NCBI RefSeq assembly: GCF_900116875.1
Contig: NZ_FPCC01000019.1
Span: 1 to 64,000 of the forward strand
DNA from: Butyrivibrio sp. INlla21
GTDB taxonomy: Bacteria; Bacillota; Clostridia; Lachnospirales; Lachnospiraceae
Direction: 5' to 3'
DNA: 64,000 bases
Of this stretch, positions 26,612 to 35,305 are shown piece after piece. Position 1 is the stretch's first letter, and the number at the start of each line of letters is the position of its first letter. The notes beneath the pieces were generated by a model that worked only from the letters and a program-made list of their open reading frames with translations, was not told where the DNA came from and searched no databases. Both the position numbers and the translations under genes were made by a program.

Positions 26612-26646
26612 GTAGTAACTTTACTACTCTTATTTTCTTCTGTCAA
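26612..26646 (-). promoter_or_regulatory. Promoter with overlapping palindromic operator
   Basis: On the minus strand a perfect TTGACA (+ strand 26641-26646) stands 17 bp from TAAAGT (26618-26623). The perfect palindrome GTAGTAA-CT-TTACTAC (26612-26627) covers the -10. This is the layout of a repressed, inducible promoter driving the ABC exporter. No regulator gene is adjacent. Confidence 0.65.
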
Positions 26647-26797
26647 TACTTAATTTCTAAAAAATAGTAAAAATATCTACGCAGTCATTTTTCACAGTAT
26701 ATAGTATCAAATACCTTTCTGAGTTTCCTGTGGTTTATCTTACATATCGATATTCTAAGCTTACATTTTTGTAAGGTTTCCGAATCTCTTTATAAAA

Positions 26798-26826
26798 AGA
26801 GCGCCCGTACTGCTACGAAACGCTCT
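26798..26826 (-). terminator. Terminator after the first CPBP gene
   Basis: AGAGCG (26798-26803) pairs with CGCTCT (26821-26826), followed on the minus strand by a T run (complement of 26794-26798). It closes the operon that begins with the GntR gene. Confidence 0.75.
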
Positions 26827-26840
26827 GTTATGCCTATGTT

Positions 26841-27698
26841 TTATGCTGCTTGTTCTTTTGCCGGGGCCTCTTTAATTCTTTGCTCGGCAATCTTTTTAAT
26901 CACCAATTGGGTGAGAATTACGGAAGCAATCGAAAGAATGCCAAATATTATGATATAACGGATCATATTGGAAGAATCTGCTCTTTCTTTCTCCGCAACT
27001 TCGCCCAATGTTGTGCCCATAGCTGAATATCTTGCCACCTCGATCACGGTAGTTATAGCACCGTATGCATTGATCAGTACATGCATAATGATCGACGTAA
27101 AAATACTTCCGCTTGCTCTGTTAGCATAAGCGAATATAATTCCCAAAACCCATGCGTAACAAAATTGGTTTAAGTTCATATGGAACGCTCCAAACAAAAA
27201 TCCCGAAACAATGGAAGCTACAATAAAAGGACAAACCTTAGCAAGTCTGTTTTGGAAAAAGCCTCTCATTAGTATCTCTTCACAGATAGGAGCGATCAGC
27301 GCAGCTTGTAAAATAAATATTACCGATGAGCTTCCGACCAGTGAATCAGCCGTGCTCGCGATAATATTTGGAACAAACAACTGCGACAATAAATCCATAA
27401 ATAAAACTATCGGATAAGAAACAACAGTCAAGAGAACCGTAAGAAGTACGATCTTCCAACTGATAGGCTTAAATCCAAATGCCTGTAAAAAGCTTCCTTC
27501 TTTTCTGTTAAATGCAATAACGATAGCAAGCGCAGGTATAAGGAAACCCAGATAAGTTACAATCCCCGGAAATATAATCCCGGTGAACGCACCCACAATT
27601 CCAAGCACTAATGTACCGCCTAATCCTGCAATAATCATCAATATAAATATAGCCAATATGGCAAAAAATTCTTTTTTATTAAAAACCTTGTTTTCCAC
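26841..27698 (-). CDS. CPBP-family intramembrane metalloprotease
   Basis: 285 residues, about eight membrane segments. The three family motifs are present: EEILMRGFFQNRL (EExxxR), FGAFHMNLNQF (FxxxH) and HVLINAYG (HxxxN). The start is set at a GTG at 27698 because AAGGAG lies 6 nt upstream and this gives the same length as the paralogue. An ATG nine codons earlier has no ribosome site. CPBP proteins process prenylated or other membrane peptides or give immunity to bacteriocins. Adjacent to a second copy and an ABC module. Confidence 0.88.
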   Translation of the reverse strand: MENKVFNKKEFFAILAIFILMIIAGLGGTLVLGIVGAFTGIIFPGIVTYLGFLIPALAIVIAFNRKEGSFLQAFGFKPISWKIVLLTVLLTVVSYPIVLFMDLLSQLFVPNIIASTADSLVGSSSVIFILQAALIAPICEEILMRGFFQNRLAKVCPFIVASIVSGFLFGAFHMNLNQFCYAWVLGIIFAYANRASGSIFTSIIMHVLINAYGAITTVIEVARYSAMGTTLGEVAEKERADSSNMIRYIIIFGILSIASVILTQLVIKKIAEQRIKEAPAKEQAA

Positions 27699-27745
27699 AA
27701 CTCTCTCCTTTTTCAAGCCTGACATGATAGTATTTTTATAAAGCG

Positions 27746-28606
27746 TTAGGCGTTAGCCTGTAAATCTGTTCCCTCATGCTTAGCTATAGCCTTGATAACA
27801 AGACGAACAAGGAAGAAAGATATAATTGCGAGTACTCCTGTTATGACAGCACTGACAGCCATATATGACATATCCGCTCTGTATGCTTCTGCGCCTTCTG
27901 CCAATGATTCCCCCGCTGCTTGAACAACTTTTGTTGATATCAGCATTGCCACAAACCCAAAGCTGTTAAATACCATATGCATGATAGTAGAAGTAAACAT
28001 ACTTCTGCTTGCTCTGTTTGCATATGCAACAATTATACCCAAAATCCAAGCGTAACAAAACTGATTTACATTCATGTGCAGTACGCCGAATAAGAACCCT
28101 GTAAGTACTGCGGATGCCCCAAAAGGAATGAGTTTAGAGAATCTGTTTTGAAAAAAACCTCTCATCAACAGTTCTTCACATATAGGCGCCATAATTGCCA
28201 TCGCGAAGAAAACAGGCAATAGCGATCCTTCAAACATTGATTCCGCGGCTTGCGCGAATACATTAGGCACAAATAACTGCGAGAGCACATTTGCAAACCA
28301 TCCCATCGGCATTGCTACAAATGCAAGAAGTATCGAAAGAAATACCGTTCCTATCTTAATCTTTTTTATCCCAAAGGATTCAAGAAACTTATCTCCCTTT
28401 ACAAAGCTATAGATAAGTACTATGGCAAGCATAGGAACATAAAGAAGCAATGACACCACAATGATCGGAAGATCTACCCCAACCGATGCCGCCCATGGTC
28501 CCGTAACTCGTGATACTATGACCATCACAGCCATCACTGCCGCAAACACCAGTAACAATCTGATAAATTCTGCCTTGTCTTTAATCTTGTTCATGACTTT
28601 TTTCAT
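27746..28606 (-). CDS. CPBP-family intramembrane metalloprotease
   Basis: 286 residues, paralogue of the gene downstream (similar order of membrane segments, near-identical catalytic regions). Motifs: EELLMRGFFQNRF, FGVLHMNVNQF and HMVFNSFG. The ATG at 28606 is only 2 nt after a GAGG; a second ATG four codons later is 12 nt after GGAG, so the start is uncertain by four residues. The tandem pair suggests duplication and perhaps different substrates or a heterodimer. Confidence 0.88.
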   Translation of the reverse strand: MKKVMNKIKDKAEFIRLLLVFAAVMAVMVIVSRVTGPWAASVGVDLPIIVVSLLLYVPMLAIVLIYSFVKGDKFLESFGIKKIKIGTVFLSILLAFVAMPMGWFANVLSQLFVPNVFAQAAESMFEGSLLPVFFAMAIMAPICEELLMRGFFQNRFSKLIPFGASAVLTGFLFGVLHMNVNQFCYAWILGIIVAYANRASRSMFTSTIMHMVFNSFGFVAMLISTKVVQAAGESLAEGAEAYRADMSYMAVSAVITGVLAIISFFLVRLVIKAIAKHEGTDLQANA

Positions 28607-28631
28607 CTCCTCTTTTCTTTTATTTAAAAGC

Positions 28632-29294
28632 CTAAATCGAATAATTAACCGGTATCCTTCTGAAAGTAATCCAGTTAACCACCAGTCCTACTATAGCAAA
28701 GATAATACTTCCCGTCCATAATAGAGGCTGTCCTAAAACCGTTCCCCTTATCCAGTCCATGAACAATCTTGTTATCTCTACAATCCTGTCTGACGCCCCC
28801 AAAGTTCTGGGAATAATCAATGTAATAGCAAAATAAATAATGTAATATACCCAAAAAGCCTTTTTTCCGTATCGCATCATATTATTTCCGGCAAGGCCTT
28901 CTACCCAGTTAAATAAACCAAAAACAAGTATAATCAGTTTAACTATCATACTGCCTCTTCCGATAAGCAAAAAAGCTATGCATGCTACCACAAGTATCTC
29001 GGCAATATCCGTCATTCTTTCCAATACAAACAACTTTTTCCTTGTCATTCCAAAGGTAAGGCCTCTGGTTATCTCATCGGCCATGGTAATAAGCTTAATA
29101 AATAAATTTACTCCCACATATATTCCCGAAATCAATGTAGCAATGAGTATGCGTATATTTCCTACTCTCATGTCATCGTCTCCCGAAATAAATCCGATAA
29201 ACAGCACCAAAAGAACAACAAATGAAATAATCAACAAATTATATATTTCACTCAGCTTTTTCAGTCTTGCTATTGCTTTAATGTCTCTACTCAT
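28632..29294 (-). CDS. Membrane protein of the GntR-ABC operon
   Basis: 220 residues with about six membrane segments. No sequence motif I know. The region ITRGLTFGMTRKKLFVLERM, a hydrophilic loop after two membrane segments, recalls the coupling loop of ABC-2 type permeases. The start at 29294 follows GAGGAG by 7 nt; an ATG five codons earlier overlaps the preceding stop. It is probably the second permease half for the ATPase at 29970-30848. Confidence 0.72.
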   Translation of the reverse strand: MSRDIKAIARLKKLSEIYNLLIISFVVLLVLFIGFISGDDDMRVGNIRILIATLISGIYVGVNLFIKLITMADEITRGLTFGMTRKKLFVLERMTDIAEILVVACIAFLLIGRGSMIVKLIILVFGLFNWVEGLAGNNMMRYGKKAFWVYYIIYFAITLIIPRTLGASDRIVEITRLFMDWIRGTVLGQPLLWTGSIIFAIVGLVVNWITFRRIPVNYSI

Positions 29295-29308
29295 ATATAT
29301 TCTCCTCA

Positions 29309-29965
29309 TTAAACTACCATACTCTTTTTATTGAGGTTATATGCCCAAAATTCAAAGAGTGTATATAGCACTGCCGCTACAATAATAAAACCGATAACAA
29401 CCCCGGTCACCGGACAGCCTTCCGTTATAAAAGCCTCTGTTCTCATCGCTATAATGTTTGATAACATTGCACTAAAAAATGCTCCTACCATAATTGTAAC
29501 AAGGACCACTATTCTTCCGATTCTTTTAATCTTATGACCTACGATCAACCCCAGTGGTCCCATTACAAGCCCTAAGACAACGAATCCGATAAGGACTATA
29601 ATATATTCCTGTTTAGCAACCGTTGCCAATGCGATAAGCACTATAAAATCACTTAGCACAAACATCACCTGTTTGATCATTTCTCCGATAAAAATATCTT
29701 TTCTCCTACAGCCAAGAGAAAGCGCTATGCTATCATACCAATTGGGTCCGTATACAGAAAACATGAAATTACATAAGACTATCATATAGGATCCATAACG
29801 AATTGAACTCCCTATGTTATCCATTAAGGAATCCATTACACTTCCATCAACAAATACAAGACAATTTAATACTGTTATCATCGCCAAAAATGCAAGGACA
29901 AATAAAGCCTGCTTTGTCCCCTGCACAAAATAATATTTGGCCGCTCTCTTGGAAAGTTCGCCCAT
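29309..29965 (-). CDS. Membrane protein of the GntR-ABC operon
   Basis: 218 residues, about six membrane segments. A loop with LGCRRKDIFIGEMIKQVMF matches in place and style the coupling loop of the neighbouring membrane protein, so the two are likely paired ABC-2-like permeases. GGAGG lies before the ATG; the gap to the ATPase stop is 4 bp. Confidence 0.72.
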   Translation of the reverse strand: MGELSKRAAKYYFVQGTKQALFVLAFLAMITVLNCLVFVDGSVMDSLMDNIGSSIRYGSYMIVLCNFMFSVYGPNWYDSIALSLGCRRKDIFIGEMIKQVMFVLSDFIVLIALATVAKQEYIIVLIGFVVLGLVMGPLGLIVGHKIKRIGRIVVLVTIMVGAFFSAMLSNIIAMRTEAFITEGCPVTGVVIGFIIVAAVLYTLFEFWAYNLNKKSMVV

Positions 29966-29969
29966 TTAC

Positions 29970-30848
29970 TCACGCCTCCTTTCTTTCGCCCATGCACATT
30001 GCGTAGAAAAGATTCTGCAGTGATACAGGCTCAACCTGTACTCCTTCGCCAAAACTCTCAACAGGCTTATCCGCAAGAACCGTAACAACCTTATTTCTTC
30101 CAAGGCTCTCGGGATTATAGATCTTAAATCCTTCCGTAGCCTTATCAACCGCATCCGTATCACCGCTTACACGATACGCTCTTGAAAGTAGCTCATCTAA
30201 GTTTTCCTGATACTTAATCTCTCCTTTATCTATGATGATAATTTTCTCAAACAATGATGCTGCTTCCTCAATTATGTGAGTACTGATGATAAAAGTTCTT
30301 CCGGTCTCACTGTACTCTTCTATAACAAGCTTGTAGAACTGCTCTCTCGCAACAACATCAAGTCCCGCAACGGGCTCATCAAGGATAGTGATGTCCGCTT
30401 TGCTTGCGAGCGCCACGATAATTGTCACAGCCGAAAGCATACCTTTTGAAAGCTTACTGATTCTCTTTTTGATATCGATATTAAAGAGTTTTATCAGTTC
30501 TTTTGCATAAGCTTCATCCCAATTTATGTAAAAAGCCCTTGCCGTAGCCAGGTATTCTTTTACCTTAAGAGTATTGGGACCAAACATCGTAACGGGTGAA
30601 ATCTCTCTCGAATAGCAGATATGTGAAAGAGATTCTTCGTTCTCCCAAACAGGCTTTCCGTCTAATGTGATCTCACCTTGCGAAGCGGGATTCTGTGCAG
30701 TCAGAATGGATAAAAGAGTTGTCTTTCCCGCACCGTTTCTTCCGATGAGTCCGTAGATCTTACCTGTCTCTATTTCAACGCTTACATTCTTAAGTACGTT
30801 TTCTTTGCCGTATGATTTAACTATATTTTTTCCCGATAATATGCTCAT
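29970..30848 (-). CDS. ABC transporter ATP-binding protein (YtrB-like)
   Basis: 292 residues. Walker A is GRNGAGKTT and Walker B ITILDEPVAGLD, with the switch His in IISTHIIEEA. The signature is LSKGMLSAV, where most ABC proteins have LSGGQ; this drift is common in the YtrB group. A C-terminal extension of about 70 residues (after IDKGEI) is also typical. Operon order GntR, ATPase, two membrane proteins matches ytrAB-type loci, which respond to cell-wall antibiotics in Bacillus. Confidence 0.9.
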   Translation of the reverse strand: MSILSGKNIVKSYGKENVLKNVSVEIETGKIYGLIGRNGAGKTTLLSILTAQNPASQGEITLDGKPVWENEESLSHICYSREISPVTMFGPNTLKVKEYLATARAFYINWDEAYAKELIKLFNIDIKKRISKLSKGMLSAVTIIVALASKADITILDEPVAGLDVVAREQFYKLVIEEYSETGRTFIISTHIIEEAASLFEKIIIIDKGEIKYQENLDELLSRAYRVSGDTDAVDKATEGFKIYNPESLGRNKVVTVLADKPVESFGEGVQVEPVSLQNLFYAMCMGERKEA

Positions 30849-30876
30849 ATTATTGTCTCCTTTTTAATCTAAGGTC

Positions 30877-31245
30877 TTATTCTTCATTACTTTGGTCTAT
30901 CATTTTCTTAAGCTCCTGCTTATCTATTCCGATAAGCTTGGCCTCAGTGATTATCTTTTTTACAAATGTCTCATAAAAGTTCTTTTTTCTCTCTTCAATT
31001 ATCTTTCCTTTTGCTCCAGTCTGTACAAACATACCGATTCCCCTTTTCTTATAAAGTACTTCTTTGTCCACCAGAATGTTGATACCCTTAGCCGCAGTTG
31101 CCGGATTGATCTTATAGAATTTGGAAAGCTCTGTAGTACTCGGAACCTGCTCTTCTTCATTAAGTATGCCTCGCAGTATCTCATCCTCTATCATTTCACT
31201 TATCTGTAGATAGATTGATTTGTCTTCGCCTAAATTATCCAGCAC
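30877..31245 (-). CDS. GntR-family repressor, YtrA subfamily
   Basis: 122 residues. Winged-helix domain (about 8-75): IYLQISEMIEDEILRG, VPSTTELSKFYKINPATAAK as the helix-turn-helix, and LYKKRGIGMFV as the wing. The C-terminal part is a short helical dimerisation tail, as in YtrA, with no effector domain. GTG start, GGAGG 8 nt upstream. A 24-bp palindrome over its own promoter marks autoregulation. It probably controls the six-gene operon it heads. Confidence 0.92.
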   Translation of the reverse strand: MLDNLGEDKSIYLQISEMIEDEILRGILNEEEQVPSTTELSKFYKINPATAAKGINILVDKEVLYKKRGIGMFVQTGAKGKIIEERKKNFYETFVKKIITEAKLIGIDKQELKKMIDQSNEE

Positions 31246-31269
31246 ACCGATTACCTCCTTTAGTTTATT

Positions 31270-31319
31270 GGTTAATTACTTGTGTAATCAACCATATAAC
31301 ACAAAAGATATTTTGTCAA
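31270..31319 (-). promoter_or_regulatory. GntR operon promoter and operator
   Basis: The near-perfect palindrome GGTTAATTAC-4-GTAATCAACC (31270-31293) starts 25 bp before the GTG. On the minus strand TTGACA (31314-31319) lies 17 bp from TATGGT (31291-31296), so the operator covers the end of the -10 and the start site. The spaced dyad is in keeping with YtrA-type autoregulation. Confidence 0.75.
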
Positions 31320-31330
31320 CTATTATAAAA

Positions 31331-31368
31331 AAAGAGGATACATACCATTTGCGGTATGCACCCTCTTT
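31331..31368 (-). terminator. Terminator of the polysaccharide cluster
   Basis: AAAGAGG (31331-31337) pairs with CCTCTTT (31362-31368), with an inner CATACC/GGTATG stem. T runs on both sides on the minus strand. It ends the 26-kb cluster and shields the GntR promoter. Confidence 0.85.
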
Positions 31369-31398
31369 TCAGTATTTTTCAGGTGTTCAATAATATTT

Positions 31399-32625
31399 TT
31401 ATTCTTCGGTTTTTTTTACTCCGATCATTCCTATAACATAAACGATGGCGAACCTAAGGATATTAACAAGTACAAGTCCCAGGGCAACTCCGGATAAACC
31501 AAACATTATTGCCGCGGGAATTACTATAACGGCAAACAAAGCCACATACACTCCGTTTATATATAGCTGGAATTTCTCTCCCGTAAAGGGCAAGATCACA
31601 ACCATGAGCGATCCTGATATGAAATAAAGCAGCTGACCAAGGTTAGCGGTAAGGAAGAGCTTGGCTGCATCCGCGTAGACATCAGGATACTTGATCTTTA
31701 CAAAAATGTCCGATACAAACATACAAGCAAAAGTTCCGATAAAAGTGATGATCAAAGCAGCTCCGGTCACAACAGAAAATATTTTTCTTGTAAGCTTTAT
31801 CTTGTAATTGGTCAGATAGCTGATAAAAATGCCGTTAAGAGGTGTTGTCAAAAGAGCCACTATCTTGCCGATAACACTTGCCGTATAGAATATGGTCACT
31901 TCTTCCTCTCCGACTGTCAGACTGATAAGCAACCTGTCGGAATGTAGGATAAGCGCCCCAAGCAGGTTACTTAACGATATGAACCAAACGGACTTCATGT
32001 TGGCTCTAAAACTATCCGACAGTTTGAAGTAAGGACTCTTAAATATCCTTCCGGAAAAATAAGTAAATACCAGGCCAAACATCTCTCCCAGAATTAGTAC
32101 CCAGGTCCAGCTTCCAAGATACGGATAGACAAAAAGACCTATCACATACCCTGCGGTTACAGCCGTAAAGAACAGGAAATAATCCCTAAACCGGATATCC
32201 ATGCGATATTGTACATCTGCATAATATCTATATACCGTAAGTACCATCAGTATGAGAACCGGAATAAAAACTTCAACTTTAAGAATATTTTTCACGTAAA
32301 GAGCCGCATATGTGACCGGTATACATATGACAGTAACTATGAGAAGGAAGATATTGTAATCCCCATTCTCCTGTGTTCTGGCTTTTTTGGCCATCATTCT
32401 GGAATAACTGGCCGCCGTTCCGAATCCCGCACCCATGATTGATACCACGGAAATCAAAAAAAGAACGATGCCGAAGGGCTTTTTACCCATCGCGGATTCC
32501 ATTCCGGGATAGATAAAAAGCTGCAACGCACCGTTATATATGACCAGCGCAAGCACGCTGAACACGAAATCCTTGGAAAACTTTTTTAAAAATCCAAGTT
32601 TATTTTTTGAAAAAAAACCTGACAT
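31399..32625 (-). CDS. Wzx-like polysaccharide flippase
   Basis: 408 residues and about 12 membrane segments without soluble domains. N-terminal KNKLGFLKKFSKDFVFSVLAL and the pattern of paired helices resemble the polysaccharide-transport (PST) proteins of the MOP superfamily, which flip lipid-linked sugar units. Slightly shorter than many family members (about 410-480). Last gene of the polysaccharide cluster, 22 bp after a glycosyltransferase. GAGG lies before the ATG. No other flippase candidate is seen in the cluster. Confidence 0.82.
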   Translation of the reverse strand: MSGFFSKNKLGFLKKFSKDFVFSVLALVIYNGALQLFIYPGMESAMGKKPFGIVLFLISVVSIMGAGFGTAASYSRMMAKKARTQENGDYNIFLLIVTVICIPVTYAALYVKNILKVEVFIPVLILMVLTVYRYYADVQYRMDIRFRDYFLFFTAVTAGYVIGLFVYPYLGSWTWVLILGEMFGLVFTYFSGRIFKSPYFKLSDSFRANMKSVWFISLSNLLGALILHSDRLLISLTVGEEEVTIFYTASVIGKIVALLTTPLNGIFISYLTNYKIKLTRKIFSVVTGAALIITFIGTFACMFVSDIFVKIKYPDVYADAAKLFLTANLGQLLYFISGSLMVVILPFTGEKFQLYINGVYVALFAVIVIPAAIMFGLSGVALGLVLVNILRFAIVYVIGMIGVKKTEE

Positions 32626-32647
32626 TATTCCTCACACTAACACATTA

Positions 32648-33589
32648 TCATTTATTGTAGTCAGTCTCTTTATGTCTCTGAAGCATATTGAGCTGCATCT
32701 CAAACTCACGCCTGTTGTTGATCGCAAGTGTCGATAATATAACTCCGGCAAAAAAGCTCTGAACCGCCGCGAGCATAATAAAGCAGCACACGATCAATGT
32801 AGGTATTTTGGGCACAAGATGTGTCTGCCAGTACTCTGTAAGAATAGGCACAAAGAATACAACGGCTACGATTGCAAGAAGCAGTGCAAAGAATGAGAAG
32901 AAGCCAAAGGGCTTATAATCTCTGTAAAGTCTTGCGATCGTTCTAAGTACCTTAAAGCCGTCAGCGTAAGTATTGAGCTTACTCTCTGAGCCTTCAGGTC
33001 TGTCTCTGTAATCAATGACCACGTTATCAATCTGCATGTTGTTATAAACAGCATGAATGGTCATCTCTGTCTCAATCTCAAAGCCCTTGGAAAGAACGGG
33101 GAATGTCTTAACGAACTCATAGCTGAATGCTCTGAAGCCCGTCATGATATCCCTTACGTTACAACCAAAAAGTCTGTTGATACTGCCTCTTACAAGATTG
33201 TTTCCAAAGTTATGGAAAGGTCTCTTGTTCTCCTGATAGTATGTTGAGGAAAGTCTGTCACCGACTACCATATCCGAATTGTGATTAAGTACAAGGTCAA
33301 CCATCGCAGGGGCTGAATCCATGGGATAAGTATCGTCTCCGTCTACCATGACATATACAAGAGCATCAATCTCTCTGAACATACGTCTTATAACATTGCC
33401 CTTGCCCTGCATATATTCGTTTCTTACAACAGCGCCCTCGGCCTCAGCAATCTCTGCTGTTCTGTCCTTGGAATTGTTGTTGTAAACATAGATCGTAGCC
33501 TCGGGAAGCGCAGCTTTTGCGTCGCGAATAACCTTAGCTATAGTCTTCTCTTCGTTGTAGCACGGAATTAATACCGCTATCTTATCCAT
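32648..33589 (-). CDS. GT2 glycosyltransferase with two membrane segments
   Basis: 313 residues. GT-A domain: VLIPCYNEEKTIAKVI, the YVMVDGDDTYP donor site with its DGDD motif, and RLFGCNVRDIMTGFRAFS. Two C-terminal membrane segments (about 232-252 and 270-292). This is the layout of polyprenyl-phosphate sugar synthases (DPM1 or GtrB-like), which charge undecaprenyl phosphate with one sugar for later use by GT-C enzymes. Several such GT-C-like proteins are encoded next in the cluster. Confidence 0.9.
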   Translation of the reverse strand: MDKIAVLIPCYNEEKTIAKVIRDAKAALPEATIYVYNNNSKDRTAEIAEAEGAVVRNEYMQGKGNVIRRMFREIDALVYVMVDGDDTYPMDSAPAMVDLVLNHNSDMVVGDRLSSTYYQENKRPFHNFGNNLVRGSINRLFGCNVRDIMTGFRAFSYEFVKTFPVLSKGFEIETEMTIHAVYNNMQIDNVVIDYRDRPEGSESKLNTYADGFKVLRTIARLYRDYKPFGFFSFFALLLAIVAVVFFVPILTEYWQTHLVPKIPTLIVCCFIMLAAVQSFFAGVILSTLAINNRREFEMQLNMLQRHKETDYNK

Positions 33590-33620
33590 AGAAACCTCTT
33601 AAATAAAATGTTTTATATTA

Positions 33621-34634
33621 TCAGCGTATCTGCCCGTAAGCATATTCGCTCATATCACTGTCAGCAGGATAAACTGCTCCGTCAATAACCTGTTCTCCGA
33701 GTGCTTCTACACCAACTCTATAATCAAAATAGTCCTGAGCACCGCAAGCATACTTCGTATCGGTTGTCTTCACAGTTTCCTTGTATTTGTATTCAGTCTC
33801 TTCAGGAGTCTTGACCCATACCGTAACCCTGTATTCCTTAACTCCTTCAACAGGCTGCCATGTAAAATCAACTTCATGGTGATCATCCACCTGATGTGAT
33901 GTACCTGCTACAACCTTGGGAGCTGCCGGTCTGTTTCCCTGTGTATTGCCATATGCAAAATCACTCCACTTGCTGTAGCGCCTGTTTGCACCTTCGCCTT
34001 TATAAGCTCTTACCTGTACTCTAAAATCAAAATAATCCTGAGAGCTTGCGACATACTTAGTCTCAACGGTATTGTAATAGTCTGTAGTCTGACCATATAC
34101 CTTATAAGGCTTATAGCTTAATTCGTCATCTTTGTAGAATTTATCCTCAGCTAAGACCTCATAACCCTCTGCGCCTTCAACGGGAGCCCATGTAAACTCC
34201 ACATTCATGGCATTCTCACCCACATGTAATACACCGGTATTAACCTTAGGTGTAGGGAGTAATTCTCCGGGGGCCTGGTTATCCGCTTTAGCAGGCGAAC
34301 TGCTAACATTCTGCGCAGGCGCACTTTCTGCTTTTACAGCGGGTTTAGAAGCTGTTGTATCTGTTGCTTTTTCAGCAGTTGTATCAGCCGCCTTTACTTC
34401 AGGCTTAGAAGCAGCTTCGGAAGCTGTAGATGTTTCCTCCGTAGCTTCTTCCGGCTCCTCAGACTCTGAATCCTCATCCTCGGTCTCAGGCTCTGATGCT
34501 TCTTCCGAAGATTCTGCAGCAGGTGCCTCGTCCTCTATCTCATAGTTCTGATCTTCAAGATCTACACTAGAACTACAGCCCGGCAATATTGCCACTGCCA
34601 GACATGTAAGCAATATAACAAATCTTCTTTTCAT
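33621..34634 (-). CDS. Lipoprotein with two Fn3-like repeats
   Basis: 337 residues. Lipobox LPGC near residue 20, then an acidic Glu/Ser/Thr/Ala-rich stalk to about 125. Two related beta domains follow (about 135-235 and 238-335), each with V-x-F-x-W-x-P-V-x-G-x-x-x-Y start and a QDYFDFRVQVRAY/QDYFDYRVGVEAL strand. The fold reads as fibronectin type III. The next lipoprotein upstream carries one copy of the same domain. A surface-bound, perhaps sugar- or protein-binding role is possible. Placed inside the polysaccharide cluster. Confidence 0.85.
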   Translation of the reverse strand: MKRRFVILLTCLAVAILPGCSSSVDLEDQNYEIEDEAPAAESSEEASEPETEDEDSESEEPEEATEETSTASEAASKPEVKAADTTAEKATDTTASKPAVKAESAPAQNVSSSPAKADNQAPGELLPTPKVNTGVLHVGENAMNVEFTWAPVEGAEGYEVLAEDKFYKDDELSYKPYKVYGQTTDYYNTVETKYVASSQDYFDFRVQVRAYKGEGANRRYSKWSDFAYGNTQGNRPAAPKVVAGTSHQVDDHHEVDFTWQPVEGVKEYRVTVWVKTPEETEYKYKETVKTTDTKYACGAQDYFDYRVGVEALGEQVIDGAVYPADSDMSEYAYGQIR

Positions 34635-34679
34635 TTTCTCTTTCCTTCTAAAAAATAAATCACGTTAGTTTTATTGGTT

Positions 34680-35207
34680 TTACTTATCGTATGTCTGACC
34701 GTAAGCAACCTTACTCCAGTCGCTGAAAGTCTTGTCTTCGTCCTCTGCTCTGAAGGCTCTTACCTTGATCTGGAAATCGAAATCATCCTGAGCAGATGCT
34801 ACAAACTTGGTATCAGTGGTGATGAAGTAATCTCCGTCTTTCTCAAGCTCTGTATATCCGGGCTCATAAGGAGTATACTCCTTAGCATCTTCGGCCTTAC
34901 TCTGAATATCTACCTCGTATCCGTCAGCGCCGTCTACGGGATTCCATTCAAATTCCACATCAATGGCTTCGCTGCCCTCTTTCATCACTCCGCCCTTTAC
35001 TATAGGCGCAGCAAGTCCCTTGGACTCTTCCTCTGAAGCCTTCACTTCAACATCGCTTGATGAAGTATTTGTGCTTTCATCAGTAATTGTAATTGTAGGA
35101 TCCTGCTGTGATGATTCATCATTTGCGGCATCCTTCTTCTTACCGCATCCTGAAAGCATTCCTATCATCATCACACAAGTAAGTGCTAAAACCAGTTTTC
35201 TATTCAT
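34680..35207 (-). CDS. Lipoprotein with one Fn3-like repeat
   Basis: 175 residues. Lipobox LSGC near residue 21, a short Ser/Thr/Asp linker, then one Fn3-like domain (about 68-170) with VEFEWNPVDGADGYEV and SAQDDFDFQIKVRAF. Close relative of each repeat in the lipoprotein encoded 45 bp downstream. GGAGG before the ATG and a good promoter just upstream, so the pair may be expressed apart from the rest of the cluster. Confidence 0.85.
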   Translation of the reverse strand: MNRKLVLALTCVMMIGMLSGCGKKKDAANDESSQQDPTITITDESTNTSSSDVEVKASEEESKGLAAPIVKGGVMKEGSEAIDVEFEWNPVDGADGYEVDIQSKAEDAKEYTPYEPGYTELEKDGDYFITTDTKFVASAQDDFDFQIKVRAFRAEDEDKTFSDWSKVAYGQTYDK

Positions 35208-35243
35208 TCTAATTTACCTCCTTAACCTAGTATAAGCGACTAA

Positions 35244-35272
35244 AGTATAACATATATTTCCCAATTGTACAA
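35244..35272 (-). promoter_or_regulatory. Internal promoter for the lipoprotein pair
   Basis: On the minus strand TTGTAC (35267-35272) stands 17 bp from TATACT (35244-35249), which is preceded by TGT (extended -10). It lies 37 bp upstream of the lipoprotein start. Confidence 0.6.
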
Positions 35273-35305
35273 AACAAGCCACTTTCAAAGCATGCAACAT
35301 TAAAA

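Noticed and set aside
26640-26797. Small gene or leader peptide between ABC operons
   Set aside because: AT-rich, no ribosome site followed by an open frame; only the promoter, a short CTTAC/GTAAG hairpin and the terminator are seen.
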